Part shown: positions 1 through 7,014 of the stretch, piece after piece
How the letters are laid out: every line of letters starts with the position of its first letter
Position numbering within the stretch: position 1 is the first letter of the stretch
NCBI GenBank assembly: GCA_937952155.1
Contig: CALFYH010000227.1
Span: 1 to 7,030 of the forward strand
Reading direction: 5' to 3'
DNA from: an uncultured Saprospiraceae bacterium
Lineage (GTDB): Bacteria; Bacteroidota; Bacteroidia; Chitinophagales; Saprospiraceae
DNA length: 7,030 nucleotides
The notes under the pieces: model-generated
Seen by the model: only the letters and a program-made list of their open reading frames with translations
What the model was told of the DNA's origin: nothing
Database searches by the model: none
Position numbers and translations under genes: made by a program

Positions 1-2406
1 TAGAGATGACTCAACATAAATGGTTTCTTCATCCATCGAATTACATTCCAACACATTATGACTAACTGTGACAGTATAAGTTTCTGTAGCAGCAGGACTG
101 ACAGTCTGAGAAATACCAGATTGGCTATTATTCCATTCATATGAGTAATTTCCTGATGGAGATACTGAAAGGATAGATGATTGGCCTTGACAAATGACAT
201 TATCCGACGATGTTATTATAGCTTGAGGTAGACAATTGCAGCTACAATTTAATGCTATGGACTCACCAAAATAGCATGCTTCATATCCCGTTACAGAAGG
301 AAAAGGAATAGCTGGCACACTAGGGTATGTGATACTGATATTGACACTAAAATTAATGATAGCAGGAGCACCACTGCAACAAGTACCAGTTGATTGGTCA
401 TAAAGTAATATGATAAACCCATTGCCTAAATTATAATTAGGAAAATTGGCCTGAGACAATGAGATGCTAGTTACATTTCCTGGTAGTGTCAATAAAAGAC
501 TGGCTTGTGTCACTGCATCTCTTACATCTAACAACATGTTATTTGGAGTACAGTTTGTGGGATAATTAATACCTGTGATTTGGATAGTGTATTGAGCTGG
601 ATTAATAGGATTAGAAGGAAGACCTGTTATTGCACCAGTTGTGAAATATCCTCCACTAAGATAACCACAACCGAAGTTAAGTCCTATGGAGTTTCCGCAT
701 AAAGCAGGTTTATTGGTACAGTTAAACACCTGCTCAGGCACAGCAGAAGCATAATGTGCTAAAAATGGTGTGGCATAGTAATTTTTTTCTTTGTTTAAAA
801 TACCGCAATCAAAGGAAAGTGCTAGATTTTTTAAAGGTGTTCCTGTAGTAGATTGAATTAAATGATTGACAGGATTAGATAAAGGACTATTTAAGGTAGC
901 ATTTGACAAAGCGGATGTTAGTGAAGATTCATCTACTACCGACATGGTGATTGGTTCATCTTCTGTAATCCACCAACCAATGATTTCATCTGATCCTAAG
1001 GCAACGGTAGTAGTGGTTAAATCTGCTATATTGCTAGAAGTACAAGATGATGATGTAAATGTAGAAGCACCTCCGACAGATGGTGTGCCAATATCTGATA
1101 AAACCCTAATTGTCAATTGAGTCCGACATTCTGGATTAATTTCGTTTTGATCTCCTAAATACCAATAATAAGTACCTGTTACATTATTATTGAGTTGTCC
1201 TATGCCTGTTCCTAAAGTCGGTGTGAATGATGAAGTGCCTTCTGATAGTGGGGATGCAGTACCCAAAACAGCATACCAAGAATAACATGATGTTGATGCG
1301 GTAAATGTTGGTGGTGGATCTCCTATGCAAATTTCTTTGTAAGTATCAGAATAACCATTTTGAAATTCATTGTCGATATTTCTGTCACACATTTGAGGCC
1401 CTCTGGCACACAACAAAGCGTCTACTATTTTAGCTTTTTGGCATGATGTGAAAAATTTACGACAGTTTGCATCATTGTTATAAGACATGATATTGGCTTC
1501 GGTGTTGATATTTGAGGGATAAGGAGTGGCACATGGAGAAGTGCAATTGTTTGGTGATTTATCACATCCGCTACCACTGGCACAAGAAAGATGTAAACCT
1601 GGGTCTGCATCGGTATCTGATATGTAATCTCCACCATCACAATTATTTGACATATCTGGACATTCTTTAGTAGCGTTAGACTCATTGTGTGTATGGTGCA
1701 GCCCGAGTATGTGACCTAGTTCATGGATTATAACAACGCTAAGCCCTAATGTTGGGTTTGTGCAATTTAGTGAACCTAGCGTGTAGCCAAACCCATTGAA
1801 AGCATTTCTCGAAATGATTACTTCAAGAGGTGCTGATGAACTTAAAGGCATGTATGCCCAACCATTAGCTCCTGTACCATAATTGGTATTGGAAAATATA
1901 TAGATGTTTAGAACTTCTGGCACATCATTTAATACTGAAGCGGAGTAACTGCAACCAATATTTTGAAAACGTGTAGACATATCTCCGGTAGATGGATGAC
2001 CGTCGTATGATATTGATTTGTAAAGTTCTATAGGAATGCTTTGGCAAGCAAAAAAATCGTTAGTAATATTAATTTGAGCATCAATATTACTTTGAGTGGG
2101 TATTGTCGTTCCACAACCTGATGACGTACTTACAGTAAAGACTACGGGAATCCTAAATTTAGAACATGATGCTGATCCAGCCAAGGTGCAATCATGAGTA
2201 CATGTAGTTCCATAACCATCGTTTACATTCCATGTGCCATTTCTGAGAGACTTTCTTAAGATAGTTACCAATGGGAACACTTGCGGAGTCACATTATTTG
2301 CTTTGATCTCTTGTGTAAAGCAAATTTTCTCACCTATACCCACTTCCTGTCCAGAGAGCTTAAGGATACTGGAGCTTAATAGTAAAACAATAATTATTCT
2401 TATCAC
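1..2406 (-). CDS. Secreted M43 (pappalysin-like) zinc metallopeptidase with C-terminal Ig-like domains, 3' end beyond window
   Basis: The frame is open without a stop for 802 codons from the GTG at 2404-2406 to position 1. An in-frame TAA 12 bases upstream leaves GTG as the only usual start. Residues 1-20 form a signal peptide (MIRIIIVLLLSSSILKLSGQ). HELGHILGLHH at 228-238 is the zinc site HExxHxxGxxH of metzincins (H228, H232, H238; catalytic E229). DYISDT at 260-265 and the Met-turn NIMSY (M307), followed by a Cys and FFTSCQ, fit family M43. An Ig-like stretch follows at about 363-436, then an unassigned Cys-containing region (about 437-720), then an Ig/PKD-like repeat at 731-801 (starting near ICQGQ and ending in ETYTVTV). 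The likely role is extracellular protein degradation. A type IX secretion sorting domain may lie beyond the window but is not seen. The M43 assignment is strong; the substrate is unknown. Confidence 0.9.
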   Translation of the reverse strand, partial: MIRIIIVLLLSSSILKLSGQEVGIGEKICFTQEIKANNVTPQVFPLVTILRKSLRNGTWNVNDGYGTTCTHDCTLAGSASCSKFRIPVVFTVSTSSGCGTTIPTQSNIDAQINITNDFFACQSIPIELYKSISYDGHPSTGDMSTRFQNIGCSYSASVLNDVPEVLNIYIFSNTNYGTGANGWAYMPLSSSAPLEVIISRNAFNGFGYTLGSLNCTNPTLGLSVVIIHELGHILGLHHTHNESNATKECPDMSNNCDGGDYISDTDADPGLHLSCASGSGCDKSPNNCTSPCATPYPSNINTEANIMSYNNDANCRKFFTSCQKAKIVDALLCARGPQMCDRNIDNEFQNGYSDTYKEICIGDPPPTFTASTSCYSWYAVLGTASPLSEGTSSFTPTLGTGIGQLNNNVTGTYYWYLGDQNEINPECRTQLTIRVLSDIGTPSVGGASTFTSSSCTSSNIADLTTTTVALGSDEIIGWWITEDEPITMSVVDESSLTSALSNATLNSPLSNPVNHLIQSTTGTPLKNLALSFDCGILNKEKNYYATPFLAHYASAVPEQVFNCTNKPALCGNSIGLNFGCGYLSGGYFTTGAITGLPSNPINPAQYTIQITGINYPTNCTPNNMLLDVRDAVTQASLLLTLPGNVTSISLSQANFPNYNLGNGFIILLYDQSTGTCCSGAPAIINFSVNISITYPSVPAIPFPSVTGYEACYFGESIALNCSCNCLPQAIITSSDNVICQGQSSILSVSPSGNYSYEWNNSQSGISQTVSPAATETYTVTVSHNVLECNSMDEETIYVESSL

Positions 2407-2445
2407 TGTCCAAAAATTTTATACCTGAAAATGAAATACTAAGTA

Positions 2446-2453
2446 CAAATGTA
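2446..2453 (-). promoter_or_regulatory. Bacteroidota -7 promoter element for the metallopeptidase gene
   Basis: The minus strand reads TACATTTG, an exact match to the Bacteroidota -7 consensus TAnnTTTG, about 40 bases upstream of the GTG start. A T-run (TTTT) lies 19 bases further upstream, where a TTTG -33 element would be expected, so the -33 match is only partial. This implies the peptidase has its own promoter and a leader of roughly 35 bases. Confidence 0.55.
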
Positions 2454-2616
2454 AACATCTGATAAATGACTGAAAAATTTACAAATGAATATTTTTATTA
2501 AATATCAATTTTACAAAATAATAGTTTAAGCAAATTGTAAATTTTATATTTTTTAATAAACATATCAATGTAATCAAACAATATAAATTTGTCAATTTAT
2601 GTAATTTGAAATATTT
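2454..2616. other. AT-rich intergenic region between the YceI-family gene and the metallopeptidase gene
   Basis: Very AT-rich spacer with no convincing open frame. It contains a perfect 7-bp inverted repeat at 2583-2600 (minus strand ATAAATT, loop GACA, AATTTAT), 17 bases past the stop of the YceI gene. The stem is all A/T and lacks a clean T-tract, so it is at best a weak terminator. Confidence 0.4.
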
Positions 2617-3219
2617 TTAGTTATTAATTTGTTTATGTATTAGCAATTTGAACTCCACATCAAGTTCATTTTTCACTTTTATGGTGCCTCCAAGTTTGCT
2701 CGGTGGAGTAAGTCCAAAATCTGTAAATAGTAAAGTCTTTTTGCCTAGTAGTTCCACTTCTGTACTTGTATTTGCCAAAGTGGTAAATTTGATATCATAC
2801 GATCGCGTTACTCCAGCAAGTATAATATCTGCTTTACCTGAAAAAATCATTCCTTTGTTCAAAGTTGATGGTAATGCTGAAAACTTCTTAAAATCGATTA
2901 TCATTTCTGGAAATTGCTGAGATTTCAACGTCTTTTGCAAATCTTTGGTCATCATCCGATTATGACAGTCAAATAATGCAATAGCTATCGTAAGATGACT
3001 GGTTACCTTACATCCGTCGATAGATTTTTCGCAAACAAGTATATCGGTACTCTTTCCATATGACGGAACCATACAACTGAAGCTATTGATATTGGTCTTA
3101 CCATCCACTTTCAAGGTGCTGGCACTGCTGACTATCCAAGTCTCATTTGTTGAACTATGTTGTTTCGGGCTTGTGATGACATTTGTTAATATCAAAATAA
3201 CCCACAAAATCATCTGCAT
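2617..3219 (-). CDS. YceI-family periplasmic protein, divergent copy
   Basis: A 200-residue protein with a hydrophobic N-terminus (about residues 3-17) that looks like a short signal sequence; a second Met at residue 3 is an equally possible start. The body matches the YceI lipocalin-like beta-barrel fold: an opening strand TWIVSSASTLKVDGKTNINS (27-46), a central FSGKADIILAGVTRSYDI segment (126-143) and the closing TDFGLTPPSKLGGTIKVKN (166-184) followed by an alternating strand. Known YceI proteins bind polyisoprenoid or other lipids in the periplasm; the ligand here cannot be read from sequence. It has four cysteines (49, 63, 70, 85) and differs clearly from the other YceI copy in the window, which it resembles mainly in the C-terminal PPS...G..K motif. 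It lies after a terminator and has its own promoter, so it is a separate transcription unit. The stop is TAA. Confidence 0.85.
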   Translation of the reverse strand: MQMILWVILILTNVITSPKQHSSTNETWIVSSASTLKVDGKTNINSFSCMVPSYGKSTDILVCEKSIDGCKVTSHLTIAIALFDCHNRMMTKDLQKTLKSQQFPEMIIDFKKFSALPSTLNKGMIFSGKADIILAGVTRSYDIKFTTLANTSTEVELLGKKTLLFTDFGLTPPSKLGGTIKVKNELDVEFKLLIHKQINN

Positions 3220-3223
3220 AATG

Positions 3224-3231
3224 CAAAGATA
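3224..3231 (-). promoter_or_regulatory. -7 promoter element immediately upstream of the divergent YceI gene
   Basis: The minus strand reads TATCTTTG (then C), a perfect TAnnTTTG match and identical over nine bases to the element upstream of rbfA. Only four bases separate it from the ATG at 3217-3219, so the transcript would begin at or next to the start codon. No clear TTTG -33 element is visible at the usual spacing. Confidence 0.5.
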
Positions 3232-3273
3232 TATTTTCTTTAAATTTGGACTTTTAAAAACTTAATTTTCATT

Positions 3274-3310
3274 ACAAAAAGAATGGATCGACAAATCAAA
3301 TTGCCGACCC
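3274..3310 (-). terminator. Rho-independent terminator after the porin gene
   Basis: On the minus strand GGGTCGGCAA (3310-3301) pairs with TTGTCGATCC (3294-3285) across a 6-base loop, giving a 10-bp stem followed by a T-run at 3280-3276. Two of the pairs are G.U in minus-strand RNA and would be A.C mismatches on the plus strand, so the signal works in the direction of the genes. It sits 37 bases past the TAA at 3348-3350 of the full-length porin frame. Confidence 0.75.
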
Positions 3311-3347
3311 ATACTCTAGTAATATTTACATGAAAACTTTATCCGTA

Positions 3348-4676
3348 TTAGAATCCTACAACAGCTTCTATAACTAAGCCGTTGAATTTACCGCCTGATC
3401 TGATATCTGTACCTTTAAATCCTTCATATTTTTGATCTACGAATTCACCTTTAAGTAACAGATTTTTTGTAGGGAACTAACCAGCTGCAAGTGAAAGTCT
3501 TGTAATATCTACATCTGATGTATATCCAGTCAATCTACTTGTTACAGTATTATATTTTGCACCAACGAATAACTGTTCGTTTTTCAAGAATCTATAGATA
3601 ACTTCACCTGCAATTTGGGTTGTTTTTCTATTTGCTCCATCATATGCATCTGGCTTTTCATTGACAGTTTTGCCGCTTGCTTGTTCATAAGTTCCAAAAA
3701 ATTCCAAACCTTTGTATTTTACAAATGGATTGATGATAAAGGTAGTCAACGTATTGGTCATACCAGGATTAAATCTACCGCTGAATGCTTCTGCAGTACC
3801 GTTTGTAGAAGCTGCTGATTCCAATACTCCAAAGTATGCTGAACCTGTTCTGTCACCACCGAATAATGTCAAACTTGGAGATGAATTATTGTGATACATA
3901 GATGCGCTCAATCTGAATCTCAAGTCTTCAAATTTTTTGTCATACGCTGCTTTAAGAATGATGGATGGATTTTTTGCTTTGATAGAGTCTGCTTTTGCTG
4001 TACCTATGACTGGAGACAAGCCATAATCACGTACATTATTTCTGATCAAACCATTGGTTAAACCCAACATAGCCATAAAACCGTCTGCTGGATAGATGTA
4101 GAACTCACCGCCAATTTCAGTGGCAAACTCATCCATAATGTTATTATCTGCAAATGGATTGAAAATACCGTTACCACCATCAGATCTTCTAAAATGTGTA
4201 TCTCCATAATTTACTTCCATGTGGCCGATTTTTACTCTACAATATTTTGTAAACCACTCAGGATTACCAAACATAGGCAATTTGTCCATTTGGATGTAGC
4301 CACCTTTCACCCAAAACTCATTGTGGTGACGTGCAGCCATATAGTTTTCAAGGAAAATTCTGATACCATCACCCAATTGAATATCAAAATTTAAATTGGC
4401 TGAAGCTAGGTTAAAACCATTTCCCAAAGGATATAAAGCCAGTTTTTTTGCTCTTGAAGTATCTACATTTTCATGGTTAAGCATTTGATATCCTTGACGG
4501 AAACTACCACCTACTTTTAGTTTGAATCCGTCGTACATATTTTGGTCCATTTTTGATGGCTCAAAAACATTAATACCAGTCTGATCATAAGCCCTTGTGT
4601 ACTGAATTTGGGCGAACATGCTTGTTGTAAATAAGCTTACTAACAACAAACTGAATAATTTAAATAAAGATTTCAT
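3348..4676 (-). pseudogene. Outer-membrane beta-barrel porin-like gene interrupted by an in-frame TAG
   Basis: The start is the ATG at 4674-4676, which gives a clear signal peptide (MKSLFKLFSLLLVSLFTTSMFA, cleavage near residue 22). Starting further upstream would run into the preceding YceI gene and bury the signal peptide. The mature part is rich in alternating aromatic strands and Asn/Gly/Asp turns typical of an outer-membrane barrel. Residues such as GFNLASANLNFDIQLGDG and IGHMEVNYGDTHFRRSDGGN resemble Bacteroidota porin-like proteins, but no named family is certain. Translation stops after 399 residues at TAG (3477-3479). The same frame continues for 42 codons (FPTKNLLLKGEFVDQKY at first, EAVVGF at the end) to TAA at 3348-3350, giving the usual barrel end with a terminal Phe. 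The gene lies 67 bases after the YceI gene and before a terminator, so the two probably share a transcript. Losing the last strands would normally impair barrel assembly. It may be a true pseudogene, a base error, or a read-through gene. Confidence 0.8.
3477..3479 (-). other. In-frame TAG inside the porin-like gene
   Basis: The codon lies between ...LSLAAG and FPTKNLLLKG. A single transition at 3478 (plus strand T instead of C) would turn it into TGG (Trp), giving G-W-F-P-T-K, which suits the aromatic girdle at this position of a barrel; CAG (Gln) is the other one-transition ancestor. The other complete genes here stop with TAA or TGA, so TAG is not used as a terminator elsewhere in the window. 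Confidence 0.8.
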
Positions 4677-4743
4677 ATTGTTTTTGTTTAATGTTAAGAA
4701 ATTTGAATTATTGAATTTGGAATGAATTATATTGGTTAAAAAG

Positions 4744-5334
4744 TTACTTATTGAGTACGACATCAAAATGAATGTTAACATCATTTCCTGTCTTAACAGC
4801 GCCGAGCATGAATGAAGGTGGCTCCATACCATAATCTTTCATACTGATCTTTTTTTCACCATTGATCGAATAGCTGTTATCATTTATGTGTTTTGCTGTG
4901 GCATTGAGTTCAGTTTCAAGTGTTTTGCCTGCTATGGTCAATTTCACAATTGCTTTGATCATGTAAGTTTTGTTGTCCTTGGTTGTGACTTCTGCACTTT
5001 TCAGACTAGCTGAAATATTTGGGTTTTTGTCTGCTTTCAATGCTTTGTAGGCATTTTTGTCCATGCCATCCTTACCACTCTTTAGCGCCTTTGATGAGAC
5101 AGTAAAACTCAAACCAGTGACATCTGTAAGTTTGCCATTGGCATCTTCTACAAATGTAGCAGAGCAGTCACCAGTGGTAGATTTCATCACCCAGTCGTGC
5201 ATGGTAGATGTGCCTGATACAGACATACTTATGTTGCTTTTAGCTGAAAATTTTGTTTGTGATTGCACGGTCAGCCACGCGCCAGAAACTACCAAAATCA
5301 TTAAAGGAAGTAACCATTTTTTTGAAGATTTCAT
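4744..5334 (-). CDS. YceI-family secreted/periplasmic protein upstream of the porin gene
   Basis: A 196-residue protein with a textbook Sec signal peptide: KSSKK, a hydrophobic stretch at 7-22, and likely cleavage near VQS-Q at 23-26. There is no lipobox Cys. The mature domain is YceI-like: SVSGTSTMHDWVMKSTTG (38-55), GLSFTVSSKALKSGKDGMD (74-92) with the following NAYKALKADKNPNI, the KLTIAGKTLETELNATA strand pair (131-147), and the closing SMKDYGMEPPSFMLGAVKTG (164-183). In Bacteroidota this is the common form of the family, which is thought to bind lipid or isoprenoid ligands. It ends with TAA 67 bases before the porin start and has no terminator between, so they are probably co-transcribed. 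That link suggests an envelope role, but no specific substrate can be named. Confidence 0.88.
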   Translation of the reverse strand: MKSSKKWLLPLMILVVSGAWLTVQSQTKFSAKSNISMSVSGTSTMHDWVMKSTTGDCSATFVEDANGKLTDVTGLSFTVSSKALKSGKDGMDKNAYKALKADKNPNISASLKSAEVTTKDNKTYMIKAIVKLTIAGKTLETELNATAKHINDNSYSINGEKKISMKDYGMEPPSFMLGAVKTGNDVNIHFDVVLNK

Positions 5335-5368
5335 TTATTCTTGTTTTTGTTGTTATTGAATTACAGTG

Positions 5369-5376
5369 CAAGATTA
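5369..5376 (-). promoter_or_regulatory. Probable -7 promoter element of the YceI-porin unit
   Basis: The minus strand reads TAATCTTG, one mismatch from TAnnTTTG, 34 bases upstream of the ATG at 5334. A TTTG lies 16 bases further upstream, slightly closer than the usual spacing for the -33 element. The leader between it and the start codon is A-rich (ACAACAAAAACAAG), as is usual where Shine-Dalgarno sequences are not used. Confidence 0.4.
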
Positions 5377-5553
5377 GAGGTATTTCAAACCACAAAAAAT
5401 GACTTACATTAGGTCGAAATATGATTTGTATTATCATAATAGCTGACGCCAATATGATGCAAATTAACTATAAATCCAATTAGCAATAATGGTTGAATAA
5501 AGTGAGGTAAAATCCCTGATGGAATTCCTTGATATAGTATGCTTTGTAGTGTA
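5377..5553. other. Intergenic region between rbfA and the YceI-porin unit
   Basis: AT-rich spacer downstream of the rbfA stop. It has no strong hairpin with a T-tract, no RNA gene and no open frame with protein-like composition; a 70-codon minus-strand frame overlapping it runs into the YceI gene out of frame and looks like chance. The YceI promoter lies at its left edge. Confidence 0.5.
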
Positions 5554-5931
5554 TTACTCCTCTTCTTGGACAGATGGTGGATACATGGTCTTTAAGTTTT
5601 TGAACATAGCATCCACCTTATACATTTCGTCTATTGTCTCATCAAAATAGAAGAAGATCTGAGGAATCCTTCTCATTTGATGTTTGATTCGAGCAGCTAG
5701 TGCTTGCTTCAATACATGGGTATGGTTGACAATTTTCTTCAAAATCAAATCCTTATCTTCTGCATTGTAAATACTAAGATAGATTTTGGCTTGTGCAAGA
5801 TCAGGTGTAACTTTGACAGAAGTAACTGTCACAAAAGCACTACCATATATGTAAGGACCTTGTTCCTGAAAAACTGGCGCAAAGTTTCTTTTTATCAGCT
5901 CTCCTATTTGTAATTGTCTCTTACCGTCCAT
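5554..5931 (-). CDS. rbfA: Ribosome-binding factor A
   Basis: A 125-residue protein, the normal length for RbfA, a KH-like domain protein that binds the 30S subunit and helps mature the 5' end of 16S rRNA. The family pattern is clear: an N-terminal helix (RQLQIGELIKRNFAPVFQEQ, 5-24), then VTVTSVKVTPDLAQAKIYLS (34-53), a middle helix with LKQALAARIKHQMRRIPQIF (74-93) and FYFDETIDEMYKVD (94-107) near the C-terminus, ending in an acidic QEEE. The start ATG at 5929-5931 is the natural one, 20 bases after a perfect -7 element. The stop is TAA. It stands alone here rather than next to infB or truB. Confidence 0.95.
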   Translation of the reverse strand: MDGKRQLQIGELIKRNFAPVFQEQGPYIYGSAFVTVTSVKVTPDLAQAKIYLSIYNAEDKDLILKKIVNHTHVLKQALAARIKHQMRRIPQIFFYFDETIDEMYKVDAMFKNLKTMYPPSVQEEE

Positions 5932-5951
5932 GAAATTTGATTTTGGATGGG

Positions 5952-5959
5952 CAAAGATA
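5952..5959 (-). promoter_or_regulatory. -7 promoter element of rbfA
   Basis: The minus strand reads TATCTTTG followed by C, a perfect TAnnTTTG match 20 bases upstream of the rbfA ATG. The same nine bases occur upstream of the YceI gene at 3219. No obvious TTTG -33 element is seen at the consensus spacing. Confidence 0.55.
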
Positions 5960-6012
5960 CGTTTTTATCTGTACATTTTGTAACATGATGGATCACTGTG
6001 GATGTTAAATAT

Positions 6013-6462
6013 TCAAATATGCTTTTCTAAACACACACTATCAGTCACATCAACATAAGGCCCATAATTGGGTATCTTTATATAGCCACACTTCTTGTAC
6101 AAGGAGACAGCTGGCAACATGTCATCACCTGTTTCTAAAATGCATCGCGTAAATCCCAAGTCATGTGCCCAAGCTTCTAATGCGATTAGAATTTTTTGAG
6201 CAATGCCATGTCCACGCATCTCTTGGCTTACATACATTCGTTTGATCTCCATTGTAGTATTATCATGTACTTTAATTGCACCACAACCTACAGGGATATT
6301 ATCATTATAGGCTACAATGACATAATTTATAAAATCCACTTTATTGTATTGCGCAAAAAAATCATTAGCATCCACATTTCTAATTGCCAACTCTTTGTCA
6401 AGCGATTTGACCAGTTTTAGGAAGTCTCGATTTTGAGAATTGGTTTTTGTAATGGAAAGCAT
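6013..6462 (-). CDS. GNAT-family N-acetyltransferase
   Basis: A 149-residue single-domain protein of the Gcn5-related family, which moves an acetyl group from acetyl-CoA to an amine. The acetyl-CoA pyrophosphate loop is visible as RMYVSQEMRGHGIAQKIL (75-92), with R83, G86 and A88 filling the R/QxxGxG/A pattern. The second half has LETGDDMLPAVSLYKKCGY (109-127) and the tail IPNYGPYVDVTDSVCLEK (130-147), typical of a widespread subgroup of small soluble acetyltransferases. The substrate cannot be deduced. It starts 58 bases after the preceding gene, with a TAATCTTG element at 6509-6516 that could give it a weak promoter of its own. The stop is TGA. Confidence 0.9.
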   Translation of the reverse strand: MLSITKTNSQNRDFLKLVKSLDKELAIRNVDANDFFAQYNKVDFINYVIVAYNDNIPVGCGAIKVHDNTTMEIKRMYVSQEMRGHGIAQKILIALEAWAHDLGFTRCILETGDDMLPAVSLYKKCGYIKIPNYGPYVDVTDSVCLEKHI

Positions 6463-6520
6463 GTATTCTTAATGAAATTTAAATGGATACTACCAAAATT
6501 GGGTCGATCAAGATTATAGA

Positions 6521-7014
6521 TCAAAATCTAGAAAAAAGCCTTGCAAAAAAACCTTTTTTCTCTTTTACTTTCTCTTCAATTATTTCTTCATCTGATGAAA
6601 TTATAAACCTTTTACAGACAGCATCGTCTTCGTAACCAAACATCTTAAATCCTGTCATAGCCTCTACTTTCATATCCAACCAGTCTGAAATACTATTAGC
6701 CTCGGCTTCATAAGGTAAGGCTTCGCCTTCATCCAGATGAATCTCTCCGTCAGCTTCCATGATCTCACGGATAGATTTGCTATCTTTGCTAAGGAAAACC
6801 GTAAAGGCCATAGCTGTCTCATAATAACTAAAAGTCAGCACTTCTGCGCTTTCGAGCATGTAACATTGCAGAGACAAATCGTTTGGTATAAAAAGTATAG
6901 TCCCTCTATCAGTAAAGTAGGCATCTATCTCTTTTGATTGATCACCATCCAATGCTTTGTCTATTGGTACAGTCTTTTGACTAGGTTTTACAAAGATGCC
7001 ATTGTCCTTCAAAA
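6521..7014 (-). CDS. Unrecognised acidic cytoplasmic protein, 5' end missing
   Basis: I do not recognise this family. The frame is open from the right end of the genuine sequence (about 7014) to TGA at 6521-6523, about 163 residues. The TTG at 7010-7012 is not a supported start: the frame stays open past it and the bases beyond 7014 are adapter, so the true N-terminus is lost. There is no signal peptide or membrane segment in what remains. It is acidic (runs such as MEADGEIHLDEGEALPYEAE) and ends in a charged switch, EEIIEEKVKEKK, followed by an aromatic-basic tail GFFARLFSRF that could form an amphipathic helix. It precedes the GNAT gene by 58 bases. Confidence 0.65.

Noticed and set aside
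866..1120. 84-codon plus-strand frame
   Set aside because: Antisense shadow of the metallopeptidase, with no promoter or protein-like features.
1425..1685. 86-codon minus-strand frame inside the metallopeptidase
   Set aside because: It is out of frame with an uninterrupted 802-codon gene that carries the zinc site and Met-turn in this same stretch.
2648..2920. 90-codon plus-strand frame
   Set aside because: Antisense to the YceI-family gene; no start signal and the opposite strand encodes a recognisable family.
3477..4832. Longer 451-residue version of the porin-like gene starting at 4832
   Set aside because: It overlaps the 3' end of the YceI gene by 89 bases and puts about 52 unrelated residues before a perfect signal peptide that begins at 4676.
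5057..5359. 100-codon plus-strand frame
   Set aside because: Antisense shadow of the YceI gene and its leader; composition reflects the codons opposite.
5240..5452. 70-codon minus-strand frame upstream of the YceI gene
   Set aside because: Runs out of frame into the YceI signal peptide and covers its promoter; no homology recognised.
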